Of a DNA stretch of 64,000 nucleotides, positions 59,666 to 64,000 are shown one piece after another. Under the pieces are notes generated by a model that searched no databases, was not told the origin of the DNA, and saw only the letters and a program-made list of their open reading frames with translations. The stretch lies in assembly GCA_964017145.1 (NCBI GenBank), contig OZ024845.1:2046001-2110000 (forward strand), in the 5' to 3' direction. The first letter of the stretch is position 1. Every line of letters begins with the position of its first letter. The DNA is from Agrocybe praecox (taxonomy: Eukaryota > Basidiomycota > Agaricomycetes > Agaricales > Agrocybaceae). The position numbers were made by a program, and so were the translations under genes.

Positions 59666-61184
59666 ATGCCTCATGACTTGACTGACTTTCAGAAAGCTAT
59701 TGCTGTGATTCTATTCTTATACGATTAACGCAATAATCCAATTTCTAATTCACTCATACGCTACAGGATATCGCATCAGGCATTAGGCCAAATCCACTCA
59801 CAGGAGAGGTGGAATTCACGGATATCATACAGTGCGTACGCCAGATAAACATGAATTTTTTGAGATAATTCCCATCTTCTTACAGCTACATCAATACCCA
59901 TGTTGATGATCCGAAGGTTCAACGTTATTTGGAAGAGTCTGAAAAACGTACCCAATTCCAAAAGGAAGAACGCACACAAGTTCTTAGACATTTCGATATC
60001 AAGGCCCTGAAAGTAGAACCTGGCACAACATGGCTCATATGCTTAGAATACTCTGGATTGACTACTGATCCAACAACAAGTGATACATGGTATCCGTCGC
60101 GCAATAAGGAAGACGAAGTCAAGTCGGCCAACACCGAAAGAGAAACCCCCCAACAAACATTTCAACTTTTTTCTTATATTCGAGAAGGTCCAAACACAGA
60201 CGGTGGAGACAACTCAAGGCATGTTGAAGATTTTGTTGGGCTACCGACATCTCAGCAAATAGAAGAGTGAGTTTCTCTTTTCTTGATTTTTCTCGCTTAC
60301 CAAAGCGTTTACATTCGATTTTTCTGAAGCTTCCTAAAAATCTCAATGGCAAAACCTATCGAATGCTTCACCCCGTCTATCCCGTCGACCATCGCCTTCA
60401 GCTATAATCTCAGAGCCCACGAAAAATCCTTGCGACCTTTCCTGCGGTCGCTTCCATGGGAATGTAGATATATTTTCGAGAGCGCCGAAATTCATAACAG
60501 GACCAGAGAGAATAGGTTTGCCGAAAGAGAGCACCAGTTCCGAGAGTACATCACCCACGCTACCGACGTGAAGGATGCCGGCAACAAGGCATACGCTCTA
60601 AAAGATCGTGAAAATGCCATATCAAAATACGAGCAAGCCATCGACGAACTTGAAAGGCTACTTTTGTTATCACTTAGCGAGGAAGAAGCAAAAGACAAGG
60701 AAACGAGAAGATTTTTGTCAGTTTGTTTGGCCAATTGCTCGGCAGCTAGAATGTTGGGGGAATCAGATACAGAAGGGGCCAAGAAGAATGCAGAGAAAGC
60801 CATTAAAATAGATCCAGATTACCCGAAGGGGTGAGTCATTTTTTCTTCTTTTGCTAGAGAGAGAAGCAATTCATGCAACGAAATGACAGATATATCCGAC
60901 TTTCACGAGTATTCGAAGCTTTAGAAGATACCTCAGGCGCTCAGGCATCCATCGTTCGTGCCCTTCGAATGAAATCTCTAGAAGATCATGTAGGACTCGC
61001 GAATCATCTTGTTTTACTTCAAACATCTGGAAATGGACTTTCAGAAGATAAGGAGGAGTATATAAAATGGTTCGAGGACACGACCAGGAACGAAGAAGGA
61101 AGCGTTGGAATGACAGGGATCGGGGGGGCCTGGAAAAGACTATGTGATGAGCACGCGAACAAGTTGGGCCTACACTCGGCATAA
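59666..61184 (+). CDS. TPR-domain protein
   Basis: A cytosolic protein with tetratricopeptide repeats, probably a chaperone or complex adaptor. Start 59666 gives 'MPHDLTDFQKAIA', spliced to 'DIASGIRPNPLTGEVEFTDI', then 'YINTHVDDPKVQRYLEE'. A central region (59884-60267) is polar. The exon at about 60330-60832 contains 'ATDVKDAGNKAYALKDRENA', a TPR start with the typical Gly-Asn-Lys-Ala pattern, and 'LANCSAARMLG' of the next repeat. After an intron, 'YIRLSRVFEALEDTSGAQAS' completes the TPR array, and the protein ends 'LGLHSA' at 61184. Its stop faces that of the glycosyltransferase gene only 27 bp away. Exact partner unknown. Confidence 0.82.
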
Positions 61185-61211
61185 CGAAGTCGCTTTGACA
61201 AATGGCATTTG

Positions 61212-62351
61212 TCACGGAATCAACTCATCAGCATTCCGTTGATCAAGGGAATCAAGGACACCCTGCCTGAGAGTGTCTCTCCACTTGCTACCAACACCCT
61301 TTTCCAAATCGCTAGGCAGAAGCTTTCTTTGAACAACGATGCTGGGGACAACAGAAAAACTCTTGAGGCGTTTGCTCTGCACAAGCCAAGCGATGGCAAC
61401 ATCCAAGGCGCGCGAATAGGCGAAAAATGGATAACTGAGATGAAGTAAGAGACGTCGAGCCCCGGTATGGGAAAGTGCGTAAGCATGGGTACACTTTGGG
61501 TGGTTGGACTCATGGAGTCGAAATCCAGACGAGGACTCTCCTAATGCTAAGCCATGAGCTTCGTCCGACCAGCAATGTCCTGAATAAATATCAGTAAGAA
61601 ACATCAAGCATGTCATCAGACACGCACCAAGAAAGACTATATCCCAATCACTAGGAAGACTGGGCCAAAGATCCGTGAGTCGCTCATCTATGTCTGATTC
61701 CATGTCCACGTCGTCTTCGAGTATGAGGACAGCACCTGTTCCGGTGGGTGCGCTGTTTGCAACCTTGTGTATCGCTATGAGGTGGGAATGCCAACAAGCA
61801 GCTCTAGCATCCGTCAGTAAGAAGTGCTCCGGGAGGTTGGGTTTGTATTCCTTGATATCATTATCATTCACTGCGCATGTCATAGTAGGTAAATCACGGG
61901 CTTCTTCGCGGTCTAGGGAAATATTTCGAAAATCGCCTTGGGATATCTCAAGAGTTTCGCCTGATAAAGAAAGCTCTTCCGTGTTGGCAGGCCAGGTAAA
62001 GGTGCGGTTCGTTGACAAATCATGTTCCTCTAGCCGAATGCTACGCACAGTATCCATTATACCACCAATCAACGGGTCATTCCTGGGTATAGCATCAAGA
62101 TATTCCCAGTTCAAACCAAGAGCGAGTCGTAGCCGTTCCATTTCATTCCGTCTAGTTTGTCTCCCAGGGAGTGATATCACATATGTTTTCTCAAAGAATC
62201 GCATCGGGATAGGTCGCCATAGGTTTAAACGCGCTTCCTGCAGATTAACCAATGCAACGAGGTGTAACGCAAAGAGAGAGAGCAGAGACATCATGGCCAG
62301 GAGACCAACCACTCCTCGTCTGTTGTGAGGGCGAAGCCAGGGAACCGCCAT
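61212..62351 (-). CDS. Glycosyltransferase family 25-like type II membrane protein
   Basis: Resembles the LPS/collagen galactosyltransferase family GT25, found in fungi as Golgi-type enzymes. I choose the ATG at 62351 because it places a basic tail ('WLRPHNRRG') before a hydrophobic anchor ('LAMMSLLSLFALHLVAL'); the upstream ATG at 62456 would add an unlike extension. The catalytic start 'KTYVISLPGRQTRRNEMERL' is diagnostic, 'AACWHSHLIAIHKVA' follows, and the metal-binding motif is 'LILEDDVDME'. A 54-bp intron near 61575-61628 joins 'IVFLG' to 'HCWSDEAHGL'. The end 'CTHAYALSHTGARRLL' fits GT25. Acceptor unknown. Confidence 0.87.
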   Translation of the reverse strand: MAVPWLRPHNRRGVVGLLAMMSLLSLFALHLVALVNLQEARLNLWRPIPMRFFEKTYVISLPGRQTRRNEMERLRLALGLNWEYLDAIPRNDPLIGGIMDTVRSIRLEEHDLSTNRTFTWPANTEELSLSGETLEISQGDFRNISLDREEARDLPTMTCAVNDNDIKEYKPNLPEHFLLTDARAACWHSHLIAIHKVANSAPTGTGAVLILEDDVDMESDIDERLTDLWPSLPSDWDIVFLGACLMTCLMFLTDIYSGHCWSDEAHGLALGESSSGFRLHESNHPKCTHAYALSHTGARRLLLHLSYPFFAYSRALDVAIAWLVQSKRLKSFSVVPSIVVQRKLLPSDLEKGVGSKWRDTLRQGVLDSLDQRNADELIP

Positions 62352-62808
62352 TGGATATAAGGTATGTAGGTCAAGATTCAAGTTGTATAGTACAGGATAG
62401 CAGAAATAGTACGTCGTGGTGGGCGTGTGTTGGTATTTAGCAAAATGGACATCCAAAATAGGAGAAAGATAAATAGGTGACTAGTCAAGTACTTCCGAGT
62501 CCTCACCGTTAGGACGAGTCGAGGACGCGTGACACGGGTCCGAACAATAACCTTTGTCTTTTGATCACGAACAACATCACTCACTGCCACTAACACCCAG
62601 CGACTCAAAGGTCTCTATTTTATCCTCAGTTATCGCATCTTAAAGCAGAAATCGAAGTATGTGTTGCTAAAGAGATACTATTACTATGATATACATTGAA
62701 CTTATTTTCATTAATACTAGGAAAGGTACAAGGGAACTGAGTCTGCATTGGGCAATTAGCACAACTCGGGTCATTGTATTCGATAAACAAGACTTCACTT
62801 CCACAACT
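62352..62808. promoter_or_regulatory. Divergent promoter, GT25-like / DUF6604-like
   Basis: 457 bp separate the two divergent start codons. No clear TATA box was seen. The only frames inside are short. Confidence 0.35.
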
Positions 62809-64000
62809 ATGGAAAGGCACGGCAGTCGATTACCTGAATTCTACTATAACACCTATCGACAATACAAAGAACATGACGGCAAAATCCTTAGTTGGGTGCA
62901 TATGACAGCGGCAGAATTGCAAGAAAGGAAAGCCACATCTGCAATCCCACAACCTGACGGACGATCGAGAAAGGCTGGTACGAACAAGAAACACAATTCT
63001 AGTCCGTCTTCAAGTACAGGAATCACCACCCCACAGATACCACTAAGCATCTTTTTGAAAAACGTTCGAGAAATTGCTGCAAGTGATGCAATTATTCCGA
63101 CGTCTTATCTGTCTCTGCTAGAGCTGTCGATCAAACAAAGAAAGATTACTGCCGCTTTCTATTCCCCCGACGTGCAAGCTTCAGACAAAAATAAAAGTCA
63201 CCTCTTCGCAATAAGCGCGTATACTCAAGCCCTGGAAATCCTGAAAGAAGCCCAGAGGAAACGAGCAGAAACAGACCAGGATCTAGCTCAGGAAATACAA
63301 AGCGCCCTATCCGTACGCACCGACGTGGAAAATGACTGGTTTGCTCTGTCGGAAACTATCCATCGGCTTGCTCTTGTGCTCAAAGAAGAAGAGATAAGAG
63401 TATCCGCCTCCGTAGGCTCACCGGAGAATGAATGGCTTCGCGACAATCCTATGCTTTCTGCCTCAAAAGGCGCCAAAAAATACAAGAAACCTCGACCATT
63501 CCCTCTGGATGAATACGAGGTCGTCCCTGATGACTACTTTGCGACTTCGAAGAAACCAAAACTAGTAGCGGACGACTCCTTTGAAGCGTTGAGATGTTTC
63601 TTACTCGACGTGCATCATATTCGGGTTTACTGCAAGGAAATTTGGTCCAGTGTTGCTCCTGTTGGACAGACAAGCCATATTGCTGCCTCTTTCATCACGA
63701 ATCAAGCCGTTCAGATCATCAAGAAAATGGAGTATTCACTCTATGCCAATTTTCCCTCCCTTAAAGACAAGGAGCATGCTTATGGAAATTTACTCGACTT
63801 CGTAAAATCGCAAGCACCTAACGCGAGAGAAAGGGAGCTCTACCCGTTGAAGGAGCAAATGCTGTACTACACTTGGCATATGCTCAAAGAGTTTTCCGAA
63901 GTCATAAAACACAATCCGGTCCCCGTTTTACGCGATGGTCATTGGGGCCATTTCGACCCACTTGCGAAGCGAGATGCTATGCTGTATCCGGAAAAGCAAT
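62809..64000 (+). CDS. DUF6604-like fungal protein, 3' truncated by window end
   Basis: An uninterrupted frame of 397 codons from ATG 62809 to the window edge. The N-terminus 'RLPEFYYNTYRQYKEHDGKI' followed by 'WVHMTAAELQE' resembles the start of the DUF6604 family, fungal proteins of unknown function. A Ser/Lys-rich linker ('SRKAGTNKKHNSSPSSS') precedes 'IPLSIFLKNVREIAASDAII'. Later parts are helical and charged, with 'FEALRCFLLDVHHIRVYCKE'. No intron is seen in this part. The C-terminus lies outside the window. Function unknown. Confidence 0.78.
   Translation, partial: MERHGSRLPEFYYNTYRQYKEHDGKILSWVHMTAAELQERKATSAIPQPDGRSRKAGTNKKHNSSPSSSTGITTPQIPLSIFLKNVREIAASDAIIPTSYLSLLELSIKQRKITAAFYSPDVQASDKNKSHLFAISAYTQALEILKEAQRKRAETDQDLAQEIQSALSVRTDVENDWFALSETIHRLALVLKEEEIRVSASVGSPENEWLRDNPMLSASKGAKKYKKPRPFPLDEYEVVPDDYFATSKKPKLVADDSFEALRCFLLDVHHIRVYCKEIWSSVAPVGQTSHIAASFITNQAVQIIKKMEYSLYANFPSLKDKEHAYGNLLDFVKSQAPNARERELYPLKEQMLYYTWHMLKEFSEVIKHNPVPVLRDGHWGHFDPLAKRDAMLYPEKQ

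Noticed and set aside
1..64000. Transposable elements, tRNA genes and CRISPR arrays
   Set aside because: No transposase, reverse transcriptase, long terminal repeats, tRNA B-box with cloverleaf partner, or regularly spaced short repeats were recognised. CRISPR is not expected in a fungal genome.

Overview
The window looks like nuclear DNA of an Agaricomycete (mushroom-forming basidiomycete). Genes carry many short introns of about 50-60 bp with GT..AG ends, housekeeping genes are tightly packed on both strands, and there are lineage-typical families such as NACHT proteins with an N-terminal 'INGGTFN' stretch, kinase-like expansions and a DUF6604-like protein. Most proteins had to be assembled across introns, so single open frames are often fragments or shadows. 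Family names come from motif recognition, not from a database search.

Left part (1-25.2 kb) is ordinary conserved gene space: a cytochrome P450 (-), an ADIPOR/Izh-type membrane receptor (-), a PDK1-like kinase (-), the GID ubiquitin ligase subunit Gid9/MAEA (-), a gene-poor 3.2 kb gap, PIG-S of the GPI transamidase (-), a large SNT1/NCoR-like two-SANT corepressor (+), a Pin4 parvulin (-), the ribosome-recycling ABC protein RLI1/ABCE1 (+) and a DNAJC17-type J protein (-).

Middle part (25.3-52.0 kb) is a large, young tandem array. Four STAND/NACHT NTPase genes lie head to tail on the minus strand. They alternate between a 5.7 kb unit (NACHT gene + spacer) and a 7.9 kb unit (NACHT gene + cation/H+ antiporter + spacer), giving a dimeric period of about 13.6 kb. 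My splice models give in-frame proteins of 836, 859 and 845 residues for copies 1, 2 and 4. Copy 3 has a 2-nt frameshift. All antiporter copies (two long, one fragment) are broken. The copies are mosaics, pointing to gene conversion, and they differ most in one C-terminal segment. At the left edge a kinase-like gene has been cut by the array and now reads into antiporter antisense sequence, giving a chimeric C-terminus.

Right part (52-64 kb) returns to dispersed genes: a possible small secreted protein, a two-repeat protein with a 5'UTR intron, a second (nonsense-bearing) kinase-like copy and a third fragment, an aldo/keto reductase, a TPR protein convergent with a family-25-like glycosyltransferase (27 bp apart), and a DUF6604-like gene running off the window. 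The NACHT array is the feature most worth attention: fungal NLR-like genes are linked to non-self recognition, and this one shows recent duplication, conversion and decay of a linked transporter.
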